64,000 nucleotides of DNA from Evansella clarkii (GCF_002019695.1 NZ_KV917376.1:2055380-2119379); one strand, 5' to 3'. Numbered from the stretch's first letter, positions 17,975-27,873 are shown. Made by a program: numbers and translations. The notes: a model not told the origin generated them from the sequence alone.

Positions 17975-18094
17975 CGAAACACAATTAGCAACCGGGAATT
18001 ATAATATTCTGTAAATTAGACACCTGGGAGAAAATCTGGAATAATTAAGGAGAGAGATACCGGAATAATAAATGAATTTAAAAGGAGGGGCAGG

Positions 18095-18733
18095 ATGCCG
18101 AAAAAGGATGGAGGCTTAGTATTTTATCCACGTAAAAGCGACCGTTTGGAGGGGAAAAACAAAACGTCCTTCCATGTTACGGTGATTTTATTTTATTCCT
18201 TGATTCTTTTTTCACTGGGCGTACTCATATACACTATAGTTGTAGCAGGAGCTTCAGTATTCGGGAACTTCATGTATCCGTTCTTTTATCCCCTTTTGGC
18301 TGCCGCAACTCTTTACGCAACTAACAAGCCGCCTATACCTTTTCTCAGCAAAAAAGAAAAGCTGGAGAATCTGCAGTATCATTTGAACGAGAAGGAATTG
18401 CATATTATTTTATCCGGTAAAATAAAAATGTCGGTCCCGTATAAGAGTATTTTTTATGCGGAAAAGCTCCCTGAGCCAATTGGAAAACCTGGGTCTGTCC
18501 AGTCACAGGGAAAATTTTTATGGATCGCTGATCAAGCTATCGGAGTAGACGACTACGGGGCCCTTTATGTTTTCTCCAGTTCACTGTCAGAAGGAGTTTT
18601 ACTGCATCGGAAGTTTGAAAAAATACTTGTTTCTCCTGAAAAAGACGAGGAATTTATGGCGGAAATAAAAAGGCGCGCGAAAGTTGAGGAGTCAAATAAG
18701 AAAGCAGCCTCCTTAATGAAAAATATAAGGTGA
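18095..18733 (+). CDS. Two-helix membrane protein with a PH-like cytosolic domain
   Basis: 212 residues. A basic N-terminus (to about 28) is followed by two hydrophobic helices (about 29-50 and 55-75) and a soluble domain whose strands (ELHIILSGKIKMSVPYKSI, then FLWIADQAIGVDDYGALYVFSS) resemble bacterial PH/YcxB-type domains. The ending is basic and helical. RBS AAAGGAGGGG. I do not recognise a named family and assign no function. It is monocistronic and transcribed away from the ArsR gene. Confidence 0.6.
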   Translation: MPKKDGGLVFYPRKSDRLEGKNKTSFHVTVILFYSLILFSLGVLIYTIVVAGASVFGNFMYPFFYPLLAAATLYATNKPPIPFLSKKEKLENLQYHLNEKELHIILSGKIKMSVPYKSIFYAEKLPEPIGKPGSVQSQGKFLWIADQAIGVDDYGALYVFSSSLSEGVLLHRKFEKILVSPEKDEEFMAEIKRRAKVEESNKKAASLMKNIR

Positions 18734-18754
18734 GAAAAAATGTTTTGACAGTAC

Positions 18755-18797
18755 ACCAGCCGGGCTCAATTTATAATGAGCCCGGCTGGTTTTTTCT
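18755..18797 (+). terminator. Strong terminator
   Basis: ACCAGCCGGGCTCA pairs with TGAGCCCGGCTGGT over a short AT loop, followed by TTTTTCT. Confidence 0.9.
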
Positions 18798-18825
18798 CCG
18801 TAAGAACCAGAGGTTAATAATAAGA

Positions 18826-19386
18826 TTAGTATAGAAAAGGAACAAGGCGGAATCGGTGGCGGCACCAGTAAACATAAATGTCACCATATTTTTTCTGGAA
18901 AAATGCCTCTTCCAGACTCATTCTGTAGTGAAGAGCGCTTCCTACAAAAATAAAGGTAAACAGCAGCGAGAGCCAGTGGCCGCTTATAAACAGGCATGTT
19001 CCTGCAGCAATCAGGAAAAAACCTGTATGAAAAGGGTGTCTGGTAAATCTGTATGGGCCGCTGCTGTACAGAGGCTGGTCTTCAGACGGAATAATTGTTC
19101 TTGTGAAATAAGGCTTTGTAAAACGGTAAGTCCAGTAACGCAGCAGCAAGCCGCTGCCGATAAAAAACAAGCCGATATTTTTGCATAATACAGAAGAACT
19201 TTCGAAAAAGGTGCTGATCAGGAATCCCGCCGATACAGCACACAGAAACATAAAGGAAAGCAAACCTTTCAGTAAGACGGCTTTACTCCATACCTCCTTT
19301 TTCTTTTCGTGGGATTCAGTAAACACAAACCATTCCAGCAGCCAGGCGGCAATTAAAATGATGAAAAAAAGGACAGTGATATTCAT
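18826..19386 (-). CDS. ICMT/PEMT-type membrane methyltransferase
   Basis: 186 residues with about five membrane helices. The conserved SAM-binding motif of isoprenylcysteine and phospholipid methyltransferases is present: GPYRFTRHPFHTGFF, followed by the EEAFFQKKYGDIYVYW block near the C-terminus. Bacterial members act on lipids or prenylated compounds, but the substrate is rarely known. ATG at 19386; the upstream region shows only a weak purine-rich RBS. It stands alone. The gap 19387-19713 has no further gene that I can support. Confidence 0.78.
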   Translation of the reverse strand: MNITVLFFIILIAAWLLEWFVFTESHEKKKEVWSKAVLLKGLLSFMFLCAVSAGFLISTFFESSSVLCKNIGLFFIGSGLLLRYWTYRFTKPYFTRTIIPSEDQPLYSSGPYRFTRHPFHTGFFLIAAGTCLFISGHWLSLLFTFIFVGSALHYRMSLEEAFFQKKYGDIYVYWCRHRFRLVPFLY

Positions 19387-19679
19387 ACTCCTAGTCTGTA
19401 CGGAAATAGAAAAATTACACCTGCATTACCACGAAATACTGTGGTTCATTGCAGAAAAAAGTGATTTTTCCATCCAGTAATAATTGTTCAATTACAGAGC
19501 GCTGAATGGAATTAGGAATATTAGACGGCTATCCACAAAATTACGCTTTCAATCAGCGAAATGGGGGGTCAATCGTCGAAATGATTTTTTCCTCGAAACA
19601 GGGGGGAAACCCAAAATGATAAATCCTGAAACCGAGAAGACCAACGAACAAAATGCCCCCAATTTCCAAACATCAAAAA

Positions 19680-19706
19680 AAGAGACAGATATAAATCTGC
19701 CTCCGT
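19680..19706 (-). terminator. Terminator of the coat protein pair
   Basis: On the minus strand GAGGCAGAT / ATCTGTCTC stem with a TTAT loop, followed by seven T. Confidence 0.8.
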
Positions 19707-19713
19707 TCTTCTT

Positions 19714-20094
19714 TTATTGAGTCTGATTATTCTGCCCGTTGCTGTAGGGCATCTGGTTTTCGTAACCTGTGAATCGCTGGTAGGACTGCTGAAGGGTTTG
19801 CGGCTGTGCAGCTTCGAAGCTGTACCAGCCTTTTTCAAACATTAAATTAAACAAGTCACGCTGGCAGCGCTGGGATTCCACGAAAACCTGTTCAAGGTCC
19901 ATGTATAATGCTTCATGGCTTGCTTCGTTCAGCGCAGTGGAATAAGACGACGTCATGTATTTTTCCGTTGCAAGCATGTCGTTAATATAATCCCTGTCTG
20001 TCATTTGAGGCGTTTCCGGAATCTGAGTCTTAGGGTTTTTGATTTTGCTTTGCTGCTGGCCTTGATTTTGCCCCTGGCCTTGTCCGTTATTCAT
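19714..20094 (-). CDS. Spore coat protein, CotF/YhcQ type
   Basis: 126 residues. The Gly/Gln-rich N-terminus (about 1-25) is followed by a coat-F helical domain: DRDYINDMLATEKYMTSSYSTALNEAS and then LEQVFVESQRCQRDLFNLMFEKGW, the pattern seen in CotF and YhcQ. The Gln/Asn-rich tail is typical of coat proteins. RBS AAAGGAGG is 10 bases from the ATG. It is second in a two-gene unit, 20 bases downstream of a related coat gene. Mother-cell expression late in sporulation is expected from the family. Confidence 0.85.
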   Translation of the reverse strand: MNNGQGQGQNQGQQQSKIKNPKTQIPETPQMTDRDYINDMLATEKYMTSSYSTALNEASHEALYMDLEQVFVESQRCQRDLFNLMFEKGWYSFEAAQPQTLQQSYQRFTGYENQMPYSNGQNNQTQ

Positions 20095-20114
20095 ATTTAG
20101 GAATCCTCCTTTCT

Positions 20115-20411
20115 TTATTGTAATTGACTGCTGTTCTGAGATTGATTTTGTTTATCAAAATGAGCGAGCAGCATTTGATAATGCATATGATGCATTCTTC
20201 CTGCTTCATCAAGTGCCTGTGAAATCTGCTGATCCTGGCATTGGGCAGCGAAAGCGTGCGCTTTTTTCATTGCAAGTAAGTTCCAGGAGAGCATATCACT
20301 GATGTATAAATGATCTTTGCTTGTAATCACTTCCGGCGGCTCAGGCATGATGTTTTGCTGCTGAGGCTGCATGCCAGGCTGCTGGTTCATTCCCGTTGTC
20401 TGCTGATCCAT
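20115..20411 (-). CDS. Spore coat protein, CotF-like (partner)
   Basis: 98 residues from ATG at 20411. The in-frame ATG at 20420 lies directly on the GGAGGTGG RBS, so the second ATG, 8 bases from it, is preferred. A Gln/Met/Pro-rich head of ~28 residues leads into a coat-F helix pair (KDHLYISDMLSWNLLAMKKA, then DEAGRMHHMHYQMLLAHF, which carries the His-rich family signature). It is co-transcribed with the following coat gene; the two probably form heteromers, by analogy to other CotF-family pairs. Confidence 0.82.
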   Translation of the reverse strand: MDQQTTGMNQQPGMQPQQQNIMPEPPEVITSKDHLYISDMLSWNLLAMKKAHAFAAQCQDQQISQALDEAGRMHHMHYQMLLAHFDKQNQSQNSSQLQ

Positions 20412-20626
20412 TTTTTCCATCCACCTCCGATATTTTTAAATAATGAGCCATTCACTCCGTTAGTTTACTTCAGAGGCGGAGAACTATACTTCCACAAAAA
20501 GAGCAGTTTTTTTGCACAAAAACACTATGATAAACGTAAAATGAATAGAATTAAGAAAATTTTCAGTCATCACTATTGCGTCTGACCGAAAAAAATTATA
20601 TAGTAATAGTTGTAAACATTTCGTGT

Positions 20627-20658
20627 AAAATTTTGCTGCACATTGGGTGCAAAATTTT
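20627..20658. promoter_or_regulatory. AAAATTTTGC inverted repeat upstream of fadN
   Basis: AAAATTTTGC (20627-20636) and GCAAAATTTT (20649-20658) form a perfect 10-bp inverted repeat over a 12-nt centre, 13 bp before the FadR box. It could be a second operator or a leader hairpin. Confidence 0.45.
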
Positions 20659-20670
20659 TTGCTCAAAAAA

Positions 20671-20688
20671 TGAATGAGTATTCATTCA
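20671..20688. promoter_or_regulatory. FadR operator
   Basis: TGAATGAGTATTCATTCA is an almost perfect palindrome that matches the B. subtilis FadR box TGAATGANTANTCATTCA. It lies 22 bp before fadN. FadR bound here should repress fadNAE until long-chain acyl-CoA releases it. Confidence 0.9.
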
Positions 20689-20710
20689 AAGCGGGAGAAG
20701 GAGGTACTTC

Positions 20711-23098
20711 ATGACTGGGAAGATCAAAAAAGTAGCAGTATTGGGTTCAGGTGTAATGGGTTCAGGTATCGCAGCTCATTTAGCCAATATCGGTATTCCA
20801 ACACTCTTACTTGACATTGTGCCAAGAGAATTGACCTCAGCAGAAGAGAAGAAGGGATTGACTCTGGAAGATAAAGCGGTGAGAAACCGGCTTGCGACAG
20901 AGTCGATTCAGAAGCTGAAAAAACAGAAACCGGCGCCATTGGCGAAAAAAGAAAATATTGACCTCATTGAAGCTGGAAACATGGAAGATGATATGAAGCG
21001 TCTTTCAGAGGTGGACTGGGTTATTGAAGTAGTGGTAGAAAATCTTGAAATCAAGCAGAAAGTTTTTGCTCAGGTTGATGAGTACAGGAAAGAAGGAACG
21101 ATAATCAGTTCCAATACTTCTGGTATTTCCATCGAAGCGATGGCAGAAGGCCGTTCTGAAGATTTCCGCAGACATTTCCTGGGAACTCACTTTTTCAATC
21201 CGCCTAGATACTTAAAGCTTCTTGAAGTAATTCCCACGAAAGATACTTCTAAAGAAGTTTTCGATTACATGGTTAAATTCGGTGAAGATGTGTTAGGAAA
21301 GGGTGTTGTTGAAGCGAAGGACACGCCAAACTTTATAGCTAACCGGATTGGTACTTACGGCTTACTCGTTACAGTAAGGGAAATGCTTAACCGCGGTTTC
21401 TCCGTTGGTGAGGTTGACTCAGTAACAGGACCTGCAATCGGAAGGCCGAAAAGTGCAACTTTCAGAACACTGGATGTCGTGGGACTTGATACTTTCCTTC
21501 ACGTTGCTAAAAATGTATACGACCAGGTGGAAGGGGAAGAAAAAGAAGTTTTCGATCCTCCTGCCTTCATGAAGGAAATGGCTGAAAAAGGCTGGCTTGG
21601 AAGCAAGTCAGGACAAGGCTTCTATTATAAGAAGAAAGGCGAAAAAGGAAGTGAGATCCTTGAGCTGGACTTCGAAACAATGGAGTATGTACCGCGTAAA
21701 AAGCTGAAAGCTCCTTCTGTACAGCAAAGCAAACAGGCGAAATCAAAGCAGGATAAATTGAAAGCGCTTGTATACGCTGATGACCGTGCAGGCGAGCTTG
21801 TCTGGAATATACTTAAACCGGTTCTTCTCTACTCCGCTGAGAAATACGCGGAGGTGGCGGAAAACATCCGTGACGTCGACCTTGCTATGAAGTGGGGATT
21901 CGGCTGGGAGCTTGGCCCATTTGAAACATGGGATGCCATCGGTCTTGAGAAGTCAGTTCAGCGTATGGAAGAAGAAGGAGAAACAGTTCCGGCATGGATT
22001 AAAGAAATGCTTGTTAAAGGATTTACAAGCTTTTATAAAGGCTATGACGGCTACTACCACAATGGAGAGTACGCTACAGCTGAAATAAATGAAAAAGTAA
22101 TCAACATCAAACAGGTAAAAGAGGAAAGTGGCGTAATTACTAAAAATGCAGGAGCTTCTCTCATAGACATTGGAGACGATATCGCACTGCTGGAATTCAC
22201 GTCACCAAACAACTCTATCGGTCTAGATGTGCTGCAGATGATCAGTAAATCCATTGATGAAGTGGATAAGAACTATCGCGGGCTTGTCATTAACAACCAG
22301 GGCAAGAACTTCTGTGTAGGTGCAAACCTGATGATGATTCTTATGGAAGCACAGGACTTCAACTGGCCTGAACTGGACCTTGTTGTCCGCCAGTTCCAGA
22401 ATGCAATGGCAAAAATCCGTTACTCCTCTAAACCAGTAGTTACCGCACCGTTCGGAATGTCACTTGGCGGTGGAACAGAGATTTGCTTACCATCAGCAAG
22501 TATCCAGGCATCTATGGAAACTTACATGGGTCTTGTGGAAGTAGGAGTAGGATTAATCCCTGGAGGCGGTGGAAACAAAGAGCTTTACCTCCGTCAGATC
22601 GAAAGGCTTCCTGAAGGAGCTCAGATTGACCTGCAGGCTGTTGCGAACCAGGTGTTTGAAACAATAGCGATGGCTAAAGTAAGTACCAGCGCGCAAGAAG
22701 CGGAACAGCACGGATTTATCCGCCCGCAGGATGGAATAAGCATCAACGGAGACCACCTGCTTCATGATGCGAAACAAAAAGCACTTCACCTTGCAAACGC
22801 AGGTTACCAGGCTCCGAAACGTAAAAAGATTCCGGTAGTAGGTGAAACTGGTTATGCAGCAATGGTACTGGGCGCTAAGCAAATGGAGCTAAGCGGCTAC
22901 ATTTCAGAGCATGATATGAAAATCGCTGATAAACTCGCCTTCACAATTGCGGGCGGACGAGTGCCAAAAGGAACTGAAGTAGATGAACAATATTTACTGG
23001 ACATCGAGCGTGAAGCCTTCCTGAGTCTTTTAGGTGAACCAAAGACTCAGCAGAGAATGTCACACATGCTGACAAAAGGCAAGCCGTTACGTAACTAA
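20711..23098 (+). CDS. fadN: 3-hydroxyacyl-CoA dehydrogenase / enoyl-CoA hydratase
   Basis: A 795-residue bifunctional beta-oxidation enzyme with the dehydrogenase first. The NAD motif GSGVMGSGIAAHLAN is at 12-26, followed by SSNTSGISIEAMAEG and the hydroxyacyl-CoA signature HFFNPPRYLKLLEV. A second dehydrogenase C-domain follows, then a crotonase-like hydratase domain (about 480-680) with SLGGGTEICLPSA. Order and length match B. subtilis FadN (YusL). RBS GAGAAGGAGG. First gene of fadNAE under a FadR box. Confidence 0.95.
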   Translation: MTGKIKKVAVLGSGVMGSGIAAHLANIGIPTLLLDIVPRELTSAEEKKGLTLEDKAVRNRLATESIQKLKKQKPAPLAKKENIDLIEAGNMEDDMKRLSEVDWVIEVVVENLEIKQKVFAQVDEYRKEGTIISSNTSGISIEAMAEGRSEDFRRHFLGTHFFNPPRYLKLLEVIPTKDTSKEVFDYMVKFGEDVLGKGVVEAKDTPNFIANRIGTYGLLVTVREMLNRGFSVGEVDSVTGPAIGRPKSATFRTLDVVGLDTFLHVAKNVYDQVEGEEKEVFDPPAFMKEMAEKGWLGSKSGQGFYYKKKGEKGSEILELDFETMEYVPRKKLKAPSVQQSKQAKSKQDKLKALVYADDRAGELVWNILKPVLLYSAEKYAEVAENIRDVDLAMKWGFGWELGPFETWDAIGLEKSVQRMEEEGETVPAWIKEMLVKGFTSFYKGYDGYYHNGEYATAEINEKVINIKQVKEESGVITKNAGASLIDIGDDIALLEFTSPNNSIGLDVLQMISKSIDEVDKNYRGLVINNQGKNFCVGANLMMILMEAQDFNWPELDLVVRQFQNAMAKIRYSSKPVVTAPFGMSLGGGTEICLPSASIQASMETYMGLVEVGVGLIPGGGGNKELYLRQIERLPEGAQIDLQAVANQVFETIAMAKVSTSAQEAEQHGFIRPQDGISINGDHLLHDAKQKALHLANAGYQAPKRKKIPVVGETGYAAMVLGAKQMELSGYISEHDMKIADKLAFTIAGGRVPKGTEVDEQYLLDIEREAFLSLLGEPKTQQRMSHMLTKGKPLRN

Positions 23099-23122
23099 GA
23101 AAGTCTGAAGGAGGGGAATCTT

Positions 23123-24301
23123 TTGAGAGAAGCCGTCATAGTAGCAGGTGCGCGAACACCTGTAGGAAAAGCAAAAAGAGGTACATTAGCGAAAGTAAGG
23201 CCAGATGATTTAGGGGCTTTAACAATAAAAGAAACATTAAAACGAGCAAACAATTTTGATCCAAGCCGTGTAGAAGACGTCATTATCGGCTGTGCCATTC
23301 CGGAAGCAGAACAAGGGCTGAATATGGCCAGAAATATTTCCGCACTGGCGGGAATGCCAAATTCAACTCCTGCGATCACTATTAACAGGTACTGCTCATC
23401 CGGGCTGCAAAGTATCGCATATGCATCAGAAAGAATTATGCTCGGAAACTCCCAGGCAATTATCGCTGGCGGAGCGGAATCTATGAGTCTGGTTCCAATG
23501 ACTGGACATGTGGTGGCGCCGAACCCAACACTCGTAGCGGAAGCTCCTGAGTACTACATGGGAATGGGCCATACTGCAGAAGAAGTGGCAAGACGTTTTG
23601 AAATCAGCCGTGAAGATCAGGACACTTTTGCAGCTGAAAGCCACAGAAGAGCTGCAAAAGCAATTGAAGAAGGAAAGTTTAAAGATGAAATCGTTCCTGT
23701 TCCAGTAACTATGCGCTCTTTCGACGAGAAACATAAGCTTGTCGAAAAAGAAATCCTGTTTGATACAGATGAAGGAGTACGCCACGGAACTACAGTGGAA
23801 ACTCTTGCAAAACTTCGTCCAGCTTTCCATGTAAAAGGAACTGTAACAGCAGGAAACGCTTCACAAATGAGTGATGGTGCTGCCTCTGTTTTAGTAATGG
23901 ACAGAGAAACAGCTGAAGCAGACGGATTGACTCCGTTAGTAAAATTCCGATCCTTCGCTGTAGCTGGTGTTGCGCCTGAAATTATGGGGGTAGGTCCTGT
24001 AGAAGCTATTCCTAAAGCGGTTAAGCTGGCAGGACTTGAACTTTCCGACATTGGATTATTTGAATTAAACGAAGCATTCGCTTCTCAGGCAATCCAGATT
24101 CACCGGGAACTGAAGCTTGATTATGACAAAGTTAATGTTAACGGCGGAGCAATCGCTCTGGGGCATCCGCTTGGCTGTTCAGGAACAAAGCTGACACTCA
24201 GCCTTATTCATGAAATGAAGCGTCGCGGCGAACAGTTCGGTGTCGTAACAATGTGTATCGGCGGCGGAATGGGCGCAGCTGGAGTCTTTGAACTGATCTG
24301 A
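23123..24301 (+). CDS. fadA: Acetyl-CoA C-acyltransferase (3-ketoacyl-CoA thiolase)
   Basis: 392 residues, TTG start at 23123 placed by GAAGGAGGGG. The acyl-accepting Cys91 lies in INRYCSSGLQS, and the second and third thiolase signatures are GGAIALGHPLGCSG and VTMCIGGGMGAAG. It performs the last step of each oxidation cycle, releasing acetyl-CoA. It is 24 bases after fadN and belongs to the same operon. Confidence 0.95.
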   Translation: MREAVIVAGARTPVGKAKRGTLAKVRPDDLGALTIKETLKRANNFDPSRVEDVIIGCAIPEAEQGLNMARNISALAGMPNSTPAITINRYCSSGLQSIAYASERIMLGNSQAIIAGGAESMSLVPMTGHVVAPNPTLVAEAPEYYMGMGHTAEEVARRFEISREDQDTFAAESHRRAAKAIEEGKFKDEIVPVPVTMRSFDEKHKLVEKEILFDTDEGVRHGTTVETLAKLRPAFHVKGTVTAGNASQMSDGAASVLVMDRETAEADGLTPLVKFRSFAVAGVAPEIMGVGPVEAIPKAVKLAGLELSDIGLFELNEAFASQAIQIHRELKLDYDKVNVNGGAIALGHPLGCSGTKLTLSLIHEMKRRGEQFGVVTMCIGGGMGAAGVFELI

Positions 24302-24312
24302 TAGATTACAAG

Positions 24313-24355
24313 AGTTGCCAGGCGGGTGTTCGCGTAACTTAGCCCGCCAGGCCTG
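24313..24355 (+). other. Intercistronic hairpin between fadA and fadE
   Basis: GCC-A-GGCGGG pairs with CCCGCC-A-GGC around a 16-nt loop. No T-tract follows, so it is more likely an mRNA-stabilising or processing element than a terminator. Confidence 0.55.
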
Positions 24356-24398
24356 AAATTTAAGTTTAATATTAAATACCATTCAAGGAGGAACGAGC

Positions 24399-26180
24399 AT
24401 GACAACTTCAAGCAAAACAATTAAAGGCGGCGGCTTCTTACTGGAAGAGCTGACTCCTGAGCAGGTTTTTACACCGGAAGACTTTACAGATGAACATAAG
24501 ATGATTGCGAAAACAACGGAAGATTTCGTTGTTGAGCAGGTAGTACCTGAGGTAGAAAAAATTGAAGAGCACCAATTCGACATTTCTGTCCGCTTACTGA
24601 AAGAAGCAGGAGAACTTGGTCTTTTAGGAGCCGACGTTCAGGAAGAGTACGGCGGAATCGGACTTGATAAAATCAGCTCTTCTTTAATCACCGAAAAATT
24701 CGCGCTTGCAGGTTCTTTCTCCCTTTCACACGGAGCTCACGTTGGAATCGGTTCTCTGCCTATCGTGTTCTTCGGTAACGAAGAGCAAAAGCATAAGTAC
24801 CTTCCTGCATTAGCGACAGGCGAAAAGCTTGCTGCATATGCTCTAACAGAGCCAAGCTCAGGTTCTGACGCTTTAAGTGCAAAAACAGTGGCGAAATTAA
24901 ATGACGCTGGAACTCACTATGTACTTAACGGTGAAAAACAGTGGATTACGAACGCTGGCTTCGCAGATGTCTTTGTTGTATACGCAAAAGTTGACGGTGA
25001 ACATTTCACTGCGTTTATCGTAGAAAAAGACTTTGAAGGTGTTTCCACTGGTCCGGAAGAGAAGAAAATGGGTATTAAAGGTTCTTCTACTCGTACATTA
25101 ATCCTTCAGGATGCTCTTGTACCGAAGGAAAATGTGCTTGGAGAAATCGGTAAAGGCCACGTTATCGCGTTTAACATCCTTAACATTGGACGTTACAAGC
25201 TTGGAGTAGGCTGTGTAGGCGGAGCTAAGCGTGCTATTGAAGTATCTGCTAAATATGCTAACGAGCGTAAGCAGTTTAAACTACCAATCTCTAAATTCAC
25301 ACTTATTCGCAAAAAGCTTGCAGAAATGGCTGTGAAAACTTATGCAGCAGAAAGCTCTATCTACCGTACAGGCGGATTGATTGACGCTGCATTTGAAAAC
25401 CTTTCTGACGAAGAACAAAAAGACGGAGCTGCAGTTGGTAAAGCTATCGGTGAGTACGCAATTGAGTGCTCCCTGAACAAAGTATTCGGATCTGAAGTAC
25501 TCGATTTCGTAGTAGACGAAGCAGTACAAATCCACGGTGGTTACGGCTTCATGGCAGAATACGAAGTAGAATCCATGTACCGTAACTCAAGAATCAACCG
25601 TATTTTTGAAGGAACTAACGAAATCAACCGTATGCTCGTACCTGGAACGCTTGTAAGAAAAGCAATGAAGGGCGAACTGCCGCTTCTTGAGAAAGCTGGA
25701 AACATTCAGGAAGAGCTTATGATGATGATGCCTCAGGAAGTAGGCGATGAGCCGCTTGAGCAGGAAAAATATCTTCTTGATAACGCTAAGAAAATCTTCA
25801 TGATGGTTGCTGGTACTGCTGTTCAGAAATACGGCGAGAAGCTTGCGAAAGAACAGGAAATGCTTGCGAATGTAGCGGACATCGTTTCCGAAATCTTCAG
25901 CATTGAGTCTGTAATCCTTCGTACAGAAAAAGCAATCAACAAAGATGGTCTGGAGAAAGCAGAGCAGAAGCTTTTTATGACTCAGGTATTCACTCAGGAA
26001 GCGTTCAACCATATCGAAGCTATCGCGAAAGAGTCTCTCGTTGCTCTTGAAGACGGAGATACTGCACGCACAATGCTTTCTATTCTTAAGAAGCTGACTC
26101 GTCACAACCCAGTAGACGTAGTTGCTAAAAAGCGTGAAATCGCAGCGCGAATTGTTGAAGCTGAAAAGTACGTAATCTGA
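24399..26180 (+). CDS. fadE: Acyl-CoA dehydrogenase
   Basis: 593 residues, the long FAD-dependent form of Bacillus FadE (YusJ) with an extra C-terminal helical domain after ~400. It makes trans-2-enoyl-CoA in the first step of beta-oxidation. [13 protein letters not shown] binds FAD/substrate, [10 protein letters not shown] follows, and [12 protein letters not shown] carries the family signature; the C-terminal domain has [24 protein letters not shown]. Codon use is highly biased like that of strongly expressed genes. Confidence 0.95.
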   Translation: MTTSSKTIKGGGFLLEELTPEQVFTPEDFTDEHKMIAKTTEDFVVEQVVPEVEKIEEHQFDISVRLLKEAGELGLLGADVQEEYGGIGLDKISSSLITEKFALAGSFSLSHGAHVGIGSLPIVFFGNEEQKHKYLPALATGEKLAAYALTEPSSGSDALSAKTVAKLNDAGTHYVLNGEKQWITNAGFADVFVVYAKVDGEHFTAFIVEKDFEGVSTGPEEKKMGIKGSSTRTLILQDALVPKENVLGEIGKGHVIAFNILNIGRYKLGVGCVGGAKRAIEVSAKYANERKQFKLPISKFTLIRKKLAEMAVKTYAAESSIYRTGGLIDAAFENLSDEEQKDGAAVGKAIGEYAIECSLNKVFGSEVLDFVVDEAVQIHGGYGFMAEYEVESMYRNSRINRIFEGTNEINRMLVPGTLVRKAMKGELPLLEKAGNIQEELMMMMPQEVGDEPLEQEKYLLDNAKKIFMMVAGTAVQKYGEKLAKEQEMLANVADIVSEIFSIESVILRTEKAINKDGLEKAEQKLFMTQVFTQEAFNHIEAIAKESLVALEDGDTARTMLSILKKLTRHNPVDVVAKKREIAARIVEAEKYVI

Positions 26181-26299
26181 TTTTTTCGCCGGATTTCCCG
26201 GAAAACTAATGTAAATTTGTTAGCCAATTTGGGGCACTCCCCTGCCCCAATAAAATAATTCTCCTTTCTAAAAAGAAAGGGCATTCTCCTCTCTGTATG

Positions 26300-26334
26300 A
26301 CGCAAAAGAGCCCCTGTTTGGGGCTCTTTTGCCG
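26300..26334 (+). terminator. Terminator of the fad operon
   Basis: GCAAAAGAGCCCC / GGGGCTCTTTTGC perfect stem with a 4-nt loop, functional in both orientations. The stretch to 26694 also holds a direct repeat of TGAATTCCAGAAAGA (about 26449 and 26500) but no supported gene. Confidence 0.85.
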
Positions 26335-26694
26335 TTGTGGAGGAATTGAGCAGCAAGAGGTATCTGCGTCTCTTGAGCGGGAGTTTGGGGCAGGCTGAAG
26401 GGGGGAAGAGGTGCTGTTATCCTTTGAGCATGGAGAAAGCATGCACTGAATTCCAGAAAGAGTGTGATTCAAGCGTTGAGTGTAAATAAAGCCCGCATTG
26501 AATTCCAGAAAGAAGGCGACTCATCCCTCGAGAAAGTCAGTGCCCCAGCTGAAGTAACGAACTGGAGCTGCTTTCCGCTCCCGTGCTCGTTTCAGCTCAT
26601 TCACCCGCGGGTAAAAGATGAATGTACGTTAAATCTGGTTGCTTTCCTCACATTTGTGCATACTAAATAACCTAGCATTATGAGGAGGGATACA

Positions 26695-26856
26695 ATGGAT
26701 AAAAAAACAGGTAAGGAATTTTTCCATGAAGAGAGGATAGAATCCACTGAAAAGTTCACACAGGAGTCACGTCGTGGGGATACAGAACTGGAAACCTCTA
26801 TTCAGGAAACGTATGAACAGCTTTCTCCGGAGGATACTGAAGGTAAAAATCAATAA
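26695..26856 (+). CDS. Small hydrophilic protein, 53 residues
   Basis: ATG at 26695 follows TGAGGAGGGATACA, an excellent RBS. The product is highly charged (Glu, Lys, Arg, Thr-rich, beginning MDKKTGKEFFHEERIESTEK) without hydrophobic segments. A GGGGCA/TGCCCC stem follows the stop. I do not recognise a family. It sits in front of yusI. Confidence 0.65.
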   Translation: MDKKTGKEFFHEERIESTEKFTQESRRGDTELETSIQETYEQLSPEDTEGKNQ

Positions 26857-26935
26857 GGGGCAGAATTATTGCCCCTTCCATAAATCAAATGTAATAATAT
26901 AGAAAGAAAGTTAAAGGATTTAAGGAGGTTTTCAC

Positions 26936-27292
26936 ATGAGTTTAACATTTTATCACTACCCTAATTGTGATACTTGCAGGAAAGCGAAAAAGTGGATGGA
27001 CGAACAAGGATTATCGTATGAGGCTACTCATATTGTAAATGACCCTCCCTCAAGGGAAGAAATCCAGGATATATATGAAAATAGCGGGCTTGAATTGAAG
27101 AAATTATTCAACACAAGCGGAAAGCGTTACCGGGAACTTGGCATGAAAGATAAAATGAAGGATTCCACAGAAGAGGAACTTCTGGACTTACTGGCTTCTG
27201 ATGCCATGTTAATAAAACGGCCTTTAGTCAGCAATGGAACTAAGGCAACAGTAGGGTTCAAAGAGGAAACGTTTTCAGAAACCTGGAAATAA
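26936..27292 (+). CDS. yusI: ArsC/Spx-family protein YusI
   Basis: 118 residues with a thioredoxin-like ArsC fold. The active-site region is NCDTCRKAKKW (CxxC with Cys11 and Cys14), followed by PPSREEIQ and the KRPLVSNG motif. The family contains arsenate reductases and Spx regulators; the CxxC favours a redox role, and the true activity of YusI is unknown. RBS AAGGAGG. It is next to gcvH as in B. subtilis. Confidence 0.88.
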   Translation: MSLTFYHYPNCDTCRKAKKWMDEQGLSYEATHIVNDPPSREEIQDIYENSGLELKKLFNTSGKRYRELGMKDKMKDSTEEELLDLLASDAMLIKRPLVSNGTKATVGFKEETFSETWK

Positions 27293-27439
27293 GCTGCGGA
27301 ATGGTTGCTTATAGGAGTGTTAATATACTATATTTAAAGTTGAGGGTATATTTGCTGGACTGTGAAATACATAGTTTATATGGAATAAGTATCCACAGTC
27401 CGTATTCATTCTAATGATATGAAGCGGAGGGTTTTATGG

Positions 27440-27826
27440 ATGAGTAATTTACCAAAGGAACTTAAGTATTCAGAAGAACACGAATGGGTAAAAACAGAAG
27501 ATGGAAAAGTACGTATTGGTATTACTGACTTTGCACAGGCAGAGCTGGGAGACATTGTTTTCGTAGAGCTTCCTGAAGTAGGAGACGATATTGAAGCAGA
27601 CGAGCCATTTGGCAGTGTAGAGTCTGTTAAAACTGTTTCTGAGCTATATGCCCCTGTCAGCGGCAAGGTAGTTGAAATCAATGAAGAGCTTGAAGACTCT
27701 CCGGAGTTTGTTAACGAATCTCCATATGAAAAAGCATGGATGATCGTTGTTGAACCTTCCGATTCTTCAGAAGTTGATAACTTAATGACAGCTGAGCAGT
27801 ACGAAGAAATGATTAGTGAAGACTAA
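27440..27826 (+). CDS. gcvH: Glycine cleavage system H protein
   Basis: 128 residues. ATG at 27440 is chosen because GGAGGG lies 8 bases upstream; the frame could extend to 27419 without an RBS. Lipoylated Lys64 lies in [15 protein letters not shown], in a hammerhead fold. GcvH shuttles the aminomethyl group and, in Bacillus, is also the hub for lipoyl transfer to 2-oxoacid dehydrogenases (through LipM/LipL). LipA, which inserts sulfur into octanoyl-GcvH, is encoded at 54.7 kb. The protein is strongly acidic. Confidence 0.95.
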   Translation: MSNLPKELKYSEEHEWVKTEDGKVRIGITDFAQAELGDIVFVELPEVGDDIEADEPFGSVESVKTVSELYAPVSGKVVEINEELEDSPEFVNESPYEKAWMIVVEPSDSSEVDNLMTAEQYEEMISED

Positions 27827-27838
27827 TTAGCAAGCAGG

Positions 27839-27873
27839 AAGCAAGGGGCATATCAGGCCTCTTGCTTTTTTAC
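27839..27873 (+). terminator. gcvH terminator
   Basis: AGCAAGGGGC / GGCCTCTTGCT stem followed by TTTTTTA. Confidence 0.85.

Noticed and set aside
19484-19720. 78-residue plus-strand frame
   Set aside because: No RBS, no recognisable domain, and it runs through the terminator of the coat genes.
26464-26670. 68-residue plus-strand frame after fadE
   Set aside because: Lacks an RBS and runs through a repeated intergenic stretch; composition not coding-like.
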